A stretch of 56,148 bases of DNA from Thermoplasmata archaeon (GCA_003554965.1 PWHR01000046.1:1-56148), one strand, 5' to 3'; positions 35,301 to 40,743 are shown, numbered from the stretch's first letter. Translations and numbers: made by a program. Notes: a model not told the origin generated them from the letters alone.

Positions 35301-35972
35301 TAAATTCCCCGAAACTCTATCCAAGATCAACTCATCTTCATCGAAAACTTGATCGTCGAGGATTTCTACCTTACCAATTTCAACATCTACAGTGGTCAAA
35401 ATCCTGGCTCGTATCTCTACATCCTCACCCGGCTCAGCATAATCTCTCCAATCGAATCGGTAATTAATATCCAAAGTTCTTATGGATAATGGGTCCTCAG
35501 CTACATCTGTTAGAGTGATCCTATCGACGATCCTCTGCGTCGCAACATTCCTGATCAACAGTTCTATCTCCCTACCTTCCTGACCAGCCTCTACTATGTC
35601 TACATTATAAGTCTCGATCGTCACCGTTTCATCCGAAGTCCAGGTCTCATCTCCTTCATGTTCTATATCTTCGTCACTCATATCGAAGTCCTGATCTTCT
35701 ATTATCAAAATAAAGTCTAGATCGTCCAATTCCAATTCTTCACCGCCTTCATGGACTATATCTATCTTAGCATATTCTTCTTCTTCTTCATCCTCATATA
35801 TATTGAACTCCGCTTGGAATTCAACATGTTCTCTCTCTTCTGGTGAATCCAATGTCGTTACAGCTGCAAATACGGTTGTGAACAACGTCACAGTTATCAG
35901 CAGGGTCAAAATAGTCCCAACGACTTCAGAAACACCTTCTTCATCAATTCTTAGGCTATTATCTATGGGCAT
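29298..35972 (-). CDS. giant pilin-like surface protein D (vWA, largest)
   Basis: The largest of the four (2224 residues) and first gene of the D-C pair. ATG 35972 follows GGAGGT by about ten bases; the TTG at 35990 is upstream of that site and is rejected. Order: DEEG/VSEVVGTILTLLITV pilin helix (10-40), beta domain with VHEGG, Ig-like part, GATase1-like (380-490), CARDB (667-770), GATase1-like (787-940), CARDB (1052-1180), YFFHDEAETGEQW jelly-roll start, von Willebrand A (1287-1480; DTSGS at 1296), an extra beta domain of about 200 residues found only here (GGIRSVDSNQ to YTLDFE), the jelly-roll remainder and a last jelly-roll ending FIDNVTVTEE, then a tail of some 85 residues. Extremely rich in Asp and Glu. 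Function as for A-C is inferred from domains. Confidence 0.85.
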   Translation of the reverse strand: MPIDNSLRIDEEGVSEVVGTILTLLITVTLFTTVFAAVTTLDSPEEREHVEFQAEFNIYEDEEEEEYAKIDIVHEGGEELELDDLDFILIIEDQDFDMSDEDIEHEGDETWTSDETVTIETYNVDIVEAGQEGREIELLIRNVATQRIVDRITLTDVAEDPLSIRTLDINYRFDWRDYAEPGEDVEIRARILTTVDVEIGKVEILDDQVFDEDELILDRVSGNLFNITAQVGSDTDEDRHRLRINATSDDEEHWDEEYFTVNVGEETAGPDRELEIGDVDFTPGSPTHGDELTIRANIYNNYERDIDNVTWSVKDDGELVYEEEGLSFEPGHTPTEITAEFDIMDHGPHIIELTVDWSSDGEMDEGEYATRELTVHVDPHITLVQDALDDDLSEAPMMVNALRGLNLDFSMMEIEDEDDIPENDDEFREELNESSAVIWMSGEREDEIYLEDAAGAIEDFIDEDGGIFWLIGSNLEDEDLPDQLPGHSFDDGDTDGYLEPRDENGTYGDLTYDVLIEEEDGLIIDSLEDDVQDEDLLVDEDEEDDVYGAGRDKGFEGNIDKEEYEGYLEEGEINEELREAIEDEVDEDIDEEAVLSERAGFWVIEENGEFIYRIGIYEDDLKIYDVEESRRTALNSFLFEDIVDGGQRMNMVSEVINWMAMMETRTGVDVAVSSQHIEPTSPMYMDEVEITATLRNNGPEDLYVTVRAERNGGEDVLEPEGDGTVYLPADGGTNTTRFIWEEADELGVQEFLVIADYYNEIDQVTRRNNDITYKDLDVADDMTKVNVHYSTLVVDADGSVGDNDYYNVTAELIDSFDELGHVEEGDVDVDEVEGYPQIYEYYPVEDPQDEDADTPDRSELREYNAIFWITGERDDNIFSEDDVANLWRYLMEADQMGGANLLLLGENILEYLDDEANDNVYAGPLLQELGIDEDSIESDAVEPEALIGQEGNPLSHGLEYHYDGSNGMSTFDSYGDGEVLFKDEAGNNVASIYDDVDSEKKAVYMGLNLSRIEGPFVEEDEYDDWPAGDVELGSKNAVSELIYTTMWQFGVEDDRTELRVVDHDVVVAEDEYPHTGRSYEVRTEIQNIGNDGASAMIRIEEGGDSVGLETIHIEGASRDSEPGSNYFHVDPGTSTMETSWTPREAGIRDIRVRVDPLRRTEEISPNGGESEDNKLMEFHNQAFVEEPVYFFHDEAETGEQWSHDTTEANIDGTGALDFVDDPDETGVAGDWDDDYSGMTEWAGMDEDDGYWETDDDEVSDFTDKAHYSSPRSSWMPETRAGGTGEREPIDMVLVLDTSGSMTQYGEGDWWYHAYQATKEVARELEEEDRFSIYIFRGENPESQITFQQFDAHGYCLSEDDQDEFIDEVIDGNHPDFYDLGDEDTYSHWTPLYDTVSRAIEELDYSKEHYPDRVRAAILFTDGAGNYDNNAEKYEPGIGRFEADTYGPGNYYDEELDYSGLLGADYNFMSVTLGHLTRDARLHSISASTGGENSFGVFEEEPENLAPLFAMYTASIVEESEGGIRSVDSNQLTNDDGRVEADFSVFSDSFMGGIENPGHVPPEVETLEEWETVYDFDNWHPDGFDIEEAGDGDNFRMATAYDHEDELTHHIDPSETLDDLQGEVKAVEGVELNWEFYTPDSGWPSYDNAELAIEVNGETVAEGLEQTESYGTDQPWVWEYEDITEYIDDPEEDTFDIRFIHDPSGDDGEPLHIGHVNVLYTLDFEADTGPSPEQTTSLESDESLSTSNDLHGYDDSVIETTIPYPYYRYTTTPAIEVPETRDEKLSFRTKYWMTQGTNGGFMYLWRSEDGEWEWEKNNRLYISPDQSYTGNLDFEQVEEESHDGGLDITGDQDDPEDADGLIDSNESLPYWSFNGKSGGGTFDWEYISVDLTRYDDFLIDQEEVRVVFVMAQMGGVTEDGHEPEMGWYIDNVRTEVTRDAGDEVPDDELGYWMRVNQTQAQSYFPGAQHEYYIDSRGDPEGKFWMYAANNTGEPVLPEGVDSSLYTSMIDLSNAESPVLEADMRFNINYGGGRPPDGLRVEISDDDGRSWNTLTYGVRAGWNYTGYGCEYSGDSIREGGDVDDGTNYGWVESTSLRRLNTDLSDWRGQNVRLRFRVFTNETDMYANDELPKPVFIDNVTVTEEAMEIDPETTSARLGDDAGLHSNEETREDLADRETFYENHLFKPHVQEARLPGIDDLRSNLLPPVIEKQITPFQADLERRALQ

Positions 35973-36014
35973 GTAAACGAAAACCTCCAAATCAAATTAA
36001 AAAGTTCGATTCGT

Positions 36015-36050
36015 ATATTTAAAGATTGTCCGGTAATTTACATGTAAATA
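36015..36050 (-). promoter_or_regulatory. promoter of the D-C pair with an upstream palindrome
   Basis: A minus-strand TATA-like TTTAAATATA at 36015-36024 lies about 45 bases from the D start. Thirteen bases further upstream is a perfect 14-bp palindrome, ATTTACATGTAAAT (36037-36050), a good candidate activator or repressor site serving this divergent region. Confidence 0.5.
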
Positions 36051-36086
36051 TGGGAAAATACACGAGAAGACTAAAAATATGAAAGG

Positions 36087-36114
36087 AAAAGTTTATTTTG
36101 CTGTAGATATATAC
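36087..36114 (+). promoter_or_regulatory. promoter of the coiled-coil gene module
   Basis: AAAAGTTTATTTT (36087-36099) and GATATATAC (36106-36114) are the two TATA candidates ahead of the plus-strand cluster that begins at 36149. Either predicts a short leader ending in AGGTG, five bases before the ATG. Confidence 0.45.
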
Positions 36115-36128
36115 CCTTGTACAACTAA

Positions 36129-36146
36129 TTACACATGCAGGTGTAA
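36129..36146 (+). promoter_or_regulatory. inverted repeat overlapping the ribosome site of the first module gene
   Basis: TTACAC (36129-36134) and GTGTAA (36141-36146) form a perfect inverted repeat with a six-base centre. The right arm overlaps the AGGTG ribosome site of the gene at 36149, so it could be an operator or an RNA hairpin that masks translation. Confidence 0.4.
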
Positions 36147-36148
36147 CC

Positions 36149-36460
36149 ATGGGAGATGAAGATGATATAGGATTATTGGAGAGGACACGGGGTTTTTTTA
36201 AAAAGAAGTCACTGACCCCCTCAGATAAGGTAGATGAACATCTGACAAAGAACCTACCAAGGTACGTTGAGGAATACAAATTGGCCCAAAGCTCGGACCT
36301 TGAAGGTGTCGATAAAAAGATCGAGGAGTTCGTAGCCGAGATATCAGAACTCAAGGACTGGAGAAAAGAAACAAAGGATAGGATCCACGAAGACAGGAAA
36401 GAGATCGAGGAGTTAGAGGAAAAATTGGGCATCGAAGGCCCCCTCAAGGAGGGATCATGA
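36149..36460 (+). CDS. soluble coiled-coil protein, module gene 1
   Basis: Unrecognised 103-residue, highly charged protein. A basic helix (LLERTRGFFKKKS) is followed by a segment DKVDEHLTKNLPRYVEEYKLAQSSDLEGVD and a heptad-rich helix to the end. The middle and last parts align by eye with the products at 36460 and 37230 (a Y/F-x-E-Y/M core, 'SDL' or 'DEV', then E/D-I-x-EL, then a helix ending R-I-E-x-LE), so these three are probably paralogues. No signal peptide or membrane span. It is the first gene of the cluster divergent from the giant surface proteins and overlaps gene 2. Confidence 0.7.
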   Translation: MGDEDDIGLLERTRGFFKKKSLTPSDKVDEHLTKNLPRYVEEYKLAQSSDLEGVDKKIEEFVAEISELKDWRKETKDRIHEDRKEIEELEEKLGIEGPLKEGS

Positions 36461-36807
36461 TGGTAGCGTATTCTATAACTTTGATTATACTAATCATCGT
36501 TATCTTGGTCGGTATCTTCTACTTTTTCAGGTATAGAGCTAGGAAGAAAGCACTCAAAAAGAAATACGGCAGAATCCCCAGTCACATGGAACTTTACTTT
36601 GAAGAGTATTTCGACGAGATGATAGAGAGTTGGGATCTCGTGAAAAAAGATGAAGTGGATGAGTGGGTCACTGATATGAGTGAGAGAGTAATCAACGTCT
36701 CTGACGATATAGATGAATTGAAGGCTACTAAGCAAAATATAGATCAAGAACTCAGCGCCGTTGAAAAGAGGATAGAAGCTTTGAAGAAAAAGGAGAGCAG
36801 GAGGTAA
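36460..36807 (+). CDS. single-span membrane coiled-coil protein, module gene 2
   Basis: A 115-residue protein with an N-terminal membrane helix (VAYSITLIILIIVILVGIFY), a basic stretch (RYRARKKALKKKYG) that should face the cytoplasm, and a soluble part homologous to module genes 1 and 4 (MELYFEEYFDEMIESWDLVKKDEVDEW, then VSDDIDELKATKQNIDQEL). I take ATG 36460, seven bases after GGAGG; ATG 36457 is also in frame and overlaps the previous stop. It could anchor a complex of the three related coiled-coil proteins to the inner membrane face (inference). Confidence 0.7.
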   Translation: MVAYSITLIILIIVILVGIFYFFRYRARKKALKKKYGRIPSHMELYFEEYFDEMIESWDLVKKDEVDEWVTDMSERVINVSDDIDELKATKQNIDQELSAVEKRIEALKKKESRR

Positions 36808-36816
36808 AGAGATAGT

Positions 36817-37227
36817 ATGTCCCTAGCAGACACGATCTCACAGAATTTTCTACCGATCTTTTATTCCATCGTTGTCATAATCATATTAGCAATAATAGCA
36901 AAAGTGATACTAGAGAGAGAAAAGGCCAAACAGCGTAAGAACTTTGCGGACATGAGATTGAAATCAAAAAAATTGGAGATGAAGAAGAAAGAAAGGCATC
37001 TCGAGAAGCTGAAAGAAGCTTCTATGGTACTGAAAGACGAAGAGAAAGAAAAGGTGGATGAGATCAGCAGGGACAAAGCAATTCTGGCAAGAAGATCTTT
37101 GGCGCTCATGAATGAGATAGAAGAAAGGATGCAGCGGCTTGAAAGAGGGTCTGAAAATGCAAAATTGATGAAGACCATGAAAGAAGTAAAAAGAGCCGAA
37201 AGAGAGTTGTTTGGAAAGGAGGATTAG
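36817..37227 (+). CDS. single-span membrane coiled-coil protein, module gene 3
   Basis: A 136-residue protein: short N-terminus, membrane helix at about residues 11-31 (FLPIFYSIVVIIILAIIAKVI), then a continuous Lys/Glu-rich coiled coil to the end. GGAGG lies 12 bases before ATG 36817. It does not share the YFDEY-type segment of its neighbours. It resembles inner-membrane tethers with a long cytoplasmic rod; no known family recognised. Confidence 0.7.
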   Translation: MSLADTISQNFLPIFYSIVVIIILAIIAKVILEREKAKQRKNFADMRLKSKKLEMKKKERHLEKLKEASMVLKDEEKEKVDEISRDKAILARRSLALMNEIEERMQRLERGSENAKLMKTMKEVKRAERELFGKED

Positions 37228-37229
37228 AT

Positions 37230-37559
37230 ATGACTGAATTTGTTAACGAAAACATAAAAAAAGGATCAAACGTCCTAGATAGGATAGAAGAATTCCTCTT
37301 CCCTGGTGAGATGGAGATAGAAGGAACTGGGTACGACAGGAGATTGTTAGATAGAAGAGTTGAAAAATATCTCGATAAACACTTTGATGAATATATCGAG
37401 GAATTCGGTCTTATTAGAGAGATCGATCTTCACATCTACGAAGAGAAACTAGAAAATTGTTCCCGGGATATCGAAGAATTGAATGAGTTCCAGAAAGACG
37501 TTAAGGATGAGATTAATTCATTCAAGGCAAGATTAGATAGGATAGAAGAAGAACTATAG
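37230..37559 (+). CDS. soluble coiled-coil protein, module gene 4
   Basis: A 109-residue protein: amphipathic N-terminus, a short Gly-containing linker (LFPGEMEIEGTGYD), then RRVEKYLDKHFDEYIEEFGL, REIDLHIYEEKL, a DIEELNEFQKDV stretch and a terminal heptad helix. The last 75 residues parallel module genes 1 and 2. GGAGG seven bases before ATG 37230 gives a clear start. Cytoplasmic; probably homo- or hetero-oligomerises with its paralogues (inference). Confidence 0.7.
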   Translation: MTEFVNENIKKGSNVLDRIEEFLFPGEMEIEGTGYDRRLLDRRVEKYLDKHFDEYIEEFGLIREIDLHIYEEKLENCSRDIEELNEFQKDVKDEINSFKARLDRIEEEL

Positions 37560-37563
37560 GGCG

Positions 37564-37917
37564 GTGGATCCTTTGGGTAAAGCAGTGGCAAGGAAACGTC
37601 TCAAAAGGATAATCAACAGCTATATCCTGGCACAAGACGATCCATTCGACAAAAGGAAACTTAAGCTGCTCCAGAGATACTTATATAGTAAAAACATCGG
37701 AAAGATCAAGATCGGTGTTCTCAAGAACTATATATCTAAAAGGATGAAGATTAAGAAGAAGAAAGAGAAGATGAACAAGATGGAAGCTCTACTCTTCAAG
37801 AAGGATAAAAAACTCAAAAAGATCAAGTACGGCTCAGCATTCTGCTCCAACTGCAATATGTTCAAAGACTACAATAAGGAATGCCCTTACTGCAATAAGC
37901 TTGAATTGACCAGGTAG
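37564..37917 (+). CDS. basic protein with C-terminal zinc ribbon, module gene 5
   Basis: A 117-residue, strongly basic protein, in contrast to its acidic neighbours. Helical N-terminal part (LGKAVARKRLKRIINSYILA), a Lys-rich middle, and a C-terminal CSNC-x12-CPYC zinc ribbon (about 93-112). Starts at GTG 37564, four bases after the preceding stop. Basic residues plus a zinc ribbon suggest nucleic-acid or acidic-surface binding, but nothing specific is recognised. Confidence 0.65.
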   Translation: MDPLGKAVARKRLKRIINSYILAQDDPFDKRKLKLLQRYLYSKNIGKIKIGVLKNYISKRMKIKKKKEKMNKMEALLFKKDKKLKKIKYGSAFCSNCNMFKDYNKECPYCNKLELTR

Positions 37918-37926
37918 GAGATGAAA

Positions 37927-38418
37927 ATGAAATCATTGTTGTATTCGGAATTGATGAGAAAAAAAGTCGACACCCCTACAAAGAAGGGGAAAGCCAAATT
38001 GGTGGAGATATTAGCCTTGAGGAAGAAAGGCTACTGGTATGCTGGAGAGGTGATGATCGAATCCGGCCTGGTGGATAAAAGTGGTAAGTTTTTTTCAGTA
38101 TCCGATATAGAATACGATAGAGAGGAAAAGAGAGTAAAGCTATCCAAAAATCTTAACGAAGGAAGAACTAGACCTTTAGACGAACATGAATTTTACTTGT
38201 CTCGATTGGACGGACGTAAGGTGGAGTCTCACTCGGGGGAAGAATTGGGCAGGGTATACGATTTCGAACTATACGTAGATATGAAACCTTGGAGAGTATG
38301 GAAGATGATGATCAACCCCTCGGGGATTTCACCATTGAAAAGGAGGCAGAGGATCCCTACCAAGGTCGTGGAGGAATTGAAGAGTAATAAGATAATCCTC
38401 AAAAAAAAGTGTGAATAA
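37927..38418 (+). CDS. PRC-barrel-like protein, module gene 6
   Basis: A 163-residue protein. The segment from about 92 (YLSRLDGRKVESHSGEELGRVYDFELYVDMKPWRVWKM) has the PRC-barrel pattern 'L-x-G-x-x-V-x-S-x-x-G-E-x-L-G-x-V-x-D-F'. PRC-barrel proteins in archaea include cell-division partners of SepF, so a membrane-proximal structural role is conceivable (inference). The N-terminal half is unassigned. ATG 37927 has GGAG six bases upstream; the ATG at 37921 abuts that site and is less likely. Co-directional and tightly packed with the rest of the module. Confidence 0.65.
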   Translation: MKSLLYSELMRKKVDTPTKKGKAKLVEILALRKKGYWYAGEVMIESGLVDKSGKFFSVSDIEYDREEKRVKLSKNLNEGRTRPLDEHEFYLSRLDGRKVESHSGEELGRVYDFELYVDMKPWRVWKMMINPSGISPLKRRQRIPTKVVEELKSNKIILKKKCE

Positions 38419-38435
38419 ATGAAAAGGTGATATGA

Positions 38436-38651
38436 ATGCTGATCTATATCTTGATCATCTTGGCTGTTATCTTGGCCATTTATTCGGTAGTGATAACTTT
38501 ACTCTATCTTAAAATAAGGAAAGAAAAAGAGAGAGTCACTAAGTTGTCTGAAGGGAAGGTGGAGAAAAAAATCTACGAGGTCAAAGAAAGACTCCACGAT
38601 TTAGATCATACTCGATATCCAAAAGTGGAGATAAAGGAGGATGGAGAATAA
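38436..38651 (+). CDS. small single-span membrane protein, module gene 7
   Basis: A 71-residue protein: one N-terminal membrane helix (residues 2-26) and a charged cytoplasmic tail (YLKIRKEKERVTKLSEGKVE). An AGGTGAT site precedes ATG 38436 by four bases. Its stop overlaps the next start (TAATG), so it is coupled to the beta-barrel gene. Function unknown; third membrane-anchored product of the module. Confidence 0.6.
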   Translation: MLIYILIILAVILAIYSVVITLLYLKIRKEKERVTKLSEGKVEKKIYEVKERLHDLDHTRYPKVEIKEDGE

Positions 38652-38962
38652 TGAGTGTAGAATTAAAAGTTAAAAAAAGCAGAGTGAGCAAAGGAGGAAG
38701 GACGAGGCTTTGTAAGGATGCCTTCGATGAGCTAGAACTCCATGACGGAGATGATATAGTGGTAAAATCGGATGAAAAGAGCGTCGCTGTAAAAGCGTTC
38801 AGCGATGACCTGGTAGAAAAGGATCATGTCTACCTGAGAAAAGATGATATGAACCGCTTAGATGTCAAGGAAGAAGATACCGTCACGGTTTTACCACATC
38901 AATCGATCAGCGGGAAGGTAAAGAAAAAGATACCGTGGCCAAAAAAGGATAAAACAGGGTAA
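38651..38962 (+). CDS. AbrB-like or double-psi beta-barrel protein, module gene 8
   Basis: A 103-residue protein whose two halves look alike: SKGGRTRLCKDAFDELELHDGDDIVVKSD and EKDHVYLRKDDMNRLDVKEEDTVTVLP. The 'R-L-x-K-x-x-x-x-x-L-x-L-x-x-G-D-x-V-x-V' pattern, repeated once, fits a double-psi or swapped-hairpin barrel such as the N-domain of Cdc48/VAT or AbrB-type proteins. A stand-alone barrel of this kind could be a peptide-binding adaptor or a DNA-binding switch; the sequence does not decide between them. Confidence 0.65.
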   Translation: MSVELKVKKSRVSKGGRTRLCKDAFDELELHDGDDIVVKSDEKSVAVKAFSDDLVEKDHVYLRKDDMNRLDVKEEDTVTVLPHQSISGKVKKKIPWPKKDKTG

Positions 38963-39033
38963 AACTTAAATCCGTCACCATAGATATACATTATAGAATA
39001 GGATGGTAAGACTCAAAAGGATGGGATGTCACG

Positions 39034-39375
39034 ATGTGTAGATATAAGTTTGGAGAGAGGAAATGTTCTCACCCCAGCAACATGGCCCTTGAGTGTGTTG
39101 GGGAAGAAAAATGTCAGTTATCACAAGATGAATTGATCGACGGTTCGGTAACAGGTGAACCTAGTTCGATGGAGAACCAAGAGGAGGATAAGTTTCAAAA
39201 AGATGACGGGTGCCCAAATACAAGAACAGGCATCTACTGTAAAAAATATGGATATTTTCACTGCGCCGGAGAAGAGAACTGCGATACCAAAGAGGATTAC
39301 TTCGAACATCTGATGGAGTATAAAGAAGAGATCCAAAACTTGGATATCCAGGAAAGATTGAAAGGGAATGGTTGA
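39034..39375 (+). CDS. small protein with a duplicated four-cysteine knuckle
   Basis: A 113-residue protein with two similar metal-site motifs: C-x8-C-x9-C-x5-C (residues 2-27, ending CVGEEKC) and C-x8-C-x7-C-x5-C (ending CAGEENC). The repeated C-(V/A)-G-E-E-x-C shows an internal duplication. Eight cysteines could hold two zinc ions or Fe-S clusters. A 71-bp gap with its own TATA-like ATATACATTATAG (38983-38995) separates it from the coiled-coil module, so it may be an independent unit. No family recognised. Confidence 0.6.
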   Translation: MCRYKFGERKCSHPSNMALECVGEEKCQLSQDELIDGSVTGEPSSMENQEEDKFQKDDGCPNTRTGIYCKKYGYFHCAGEENCDTKEDYFEHLMEYKEEIQNLDIQERLKGNG

Positions 39376-39378
39376 AGT

Positions 39379-40140
39379 TCAATCAGCCGAGAGGTCTTCT
39401 CCTCCAAAGAAGGCATCTTGTACTGCCGTGTATATCTCCTCAATACCGAACATCTCCTGGCTCGACACAGGGGTCAAACCTTTTTGAAGACCCATATTTT
39501 GCAGACTCTTGATCAATTCTATACTCACTTGGATTTCTGTTGTAGCTCGCTCTCTTAAAGAAGTGTCCAATCTCCAAAAATCTTCCGCCCACTTTTTCAC
39601 TTTTTTCCTCTCATCATCAGTAAGAACGTCGGCTTTTGACAAGACCGGATAATAAGGCACGTCAAATCTGAACTGAGTCGTTGCGGCCAAGGTCATCAAG
39701 GAGACAAGACCCGAAGGTTGTTTTGAAATTATAGGGTCAAAGAGGAACGCGATCAAAGATCTTTTCCCAAGGGTATGCAACATCTCTCTACTCGATTCCC
39801 TAAAAGTGAAAAGCTCCATCTGACCGGGTGTATCGATCAAAAAGTAATCACATTCATATCCATCCATCACTTCCCTGAGCTCTCCAGCGTTCATCGCGAC
39901 CATATCGGCCGAAACGATCTGAGCCCCATTAGGACCTAACCCATGTTCTGACATAACCTCTGGTAAATATACCCAATCCCTAACATCGATATCCACCATA
40001 TAAGGCAAATCATCTGCACCAGGATCTAGATTAATAGTCACCGCATTATATCCCTGTCTATCCATCCAATCTTTGAAGGCCTTCGTAAGAGTGGTCTTAC
40101 CAGAGCCCGCAGTACCTACGAAATACAGATTTATAGCCAT
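39379..40140 (-). CDS. GPN-loop GTPase
   Basis: A complete 253-residue archaeal GPN GTPase (XAB1/ATPBD1 family), which in eukaryotes helps assemble and import RNA polymerase II. Visible: G1 GTAGSGKTT (9-17), LDPGADDLPY, the family-defining Gly-Pro-Asn in GLGPNGAQ (69-71), G3 DTPGQMELF (103-111), and G4 SKADV (about 168). It is convergent with the cysteine-rich gene with only a few bases between stops. The archaeal role is less clear but the family is near-universal in archaea. Confidence 0.95.
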   Translation of the reverse strand: MAINLYFVGTAGSGKTTLTKAFKDWMDRQGYNAVTINLDPGADDLPYMVDIDVRDWVYLPEVMSEHGLGPNGAQIVSADMVAMNAGELREVMDGYECDYFLIDTPGQMELFTFRESSREMLHTLGKRSLIAFLFDPIISKQPSGLVSLMTLAATTQFRFDVPYYPVLSKADVLTDDERKKVKKWAEDFWRLDTSLRERATTEIQVSIELIKSLQNMGLQKGLTPVSSQEMFGIEEIYTAVQDAFFGGEDLSAD

Positions 40141-40185
40141 AAAATGTCAAAATCGGCCTTACAAAAAAGCTTTTTGGACGCGATA

Positions 40186-40743
40186 TCAACCAGGAAGTGT
40201 AGACATCATCACAGTTATCTCTTCAACGTCTTCGTCTATGTCTTCGTCATCTTCAGTAAGACCTTCTAATTTTTCTATGGTCTCCTGGAAAATTTTGTCC
40301 AATTCATCTTTTTTTTCTTCTGTGAATGGGATCTTCTTGAAAGACACCCAGCCGACTTCATAATCTATCTGATCTCTATTTTGGATATTCTTTATACTGC
40401 GGTTCACCATACCCTTTATAGTGCCCAATGCCGCAATCTTGTAACTTTTTTTCTCTTCCAACATCAGATCGTCCCAAACCTCAGAAGAATCTAGAACTTC
40501 CTCTTCAACGTCATAATATCTCGTTACGATATTTCCCCGGGTTTCTTCTTTAGAAACATGGATCAGACCCGCATCCAACAATTGATGAACATGATGATGG
40601 GTGGTTTGAGGGGTCAGCCCAATCTCCTCAGCCAATTCGCTTATGGTCCTTTCTTCTTCCAACAATAGAGCCATTATCTGCAGTCGAGAGGCATTCGAGA
40701 GGACTTTTATCTGGTCCACACTCGGTTTTAAATCTTCAGGCAT
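40186..40743 (-). CDS. ArsR-like winged-helix transcription regulator
   Basis: A 185-residue regulator starting at ATG 40743. Winged helix at about 14-75: DQIKVLSNASRLQIMALLLEE, TISELAEEIGLTPQTTHHHVHQLLDAGLIHV (recognition helix) and a wing. The long C-terminal part (SYKIAALGTIKGMVNRSI ... EKKDELDKIFQETIEKLEGL) is helical and acidic, typical of archaeal multi-domain ArsR-like regulators with a dimer or ligand domain. The frame is open further upstream to 40947, but those codons cross the palindromic TATA region and encode an implausible Leu/Phe run. It shares a bidirectional promoter with the micropeptide at 40881 and probably controls it and itself. Confidence 0.85.
   Translation of the reverse strand: MPEDLKPSVDQIKVLSNASRLQIMALLLEEERTISELAEEIGLTPQTTHHHVHQLLDAGLIHVSKEETRGNIVTRYYDVEEEVLDSSEVWDDLMLEEKKSYKIAALGTIKGMVNRSIKNIQNRDQIDYEVGWVSFKKIPFTEEKKDELDKIFQETIEKLEGLTEDDEDIDEDVEEITVMMSTLPG

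Noticed and set aside
23098-35972. Repetitive GAT/GAA tracts considered as DNA repeats or recombination hot spots
   Set aside because: They translate to Asp/Glu-rich linkers in a maintained reading frame and show no regular unit length.
35973-36148. Replication origin in the AT-rich divergent gap
   Set aside because: No origin-recognition-box repeats and no orc1/cdc6 gene nearby; TATA elements explain the composition.
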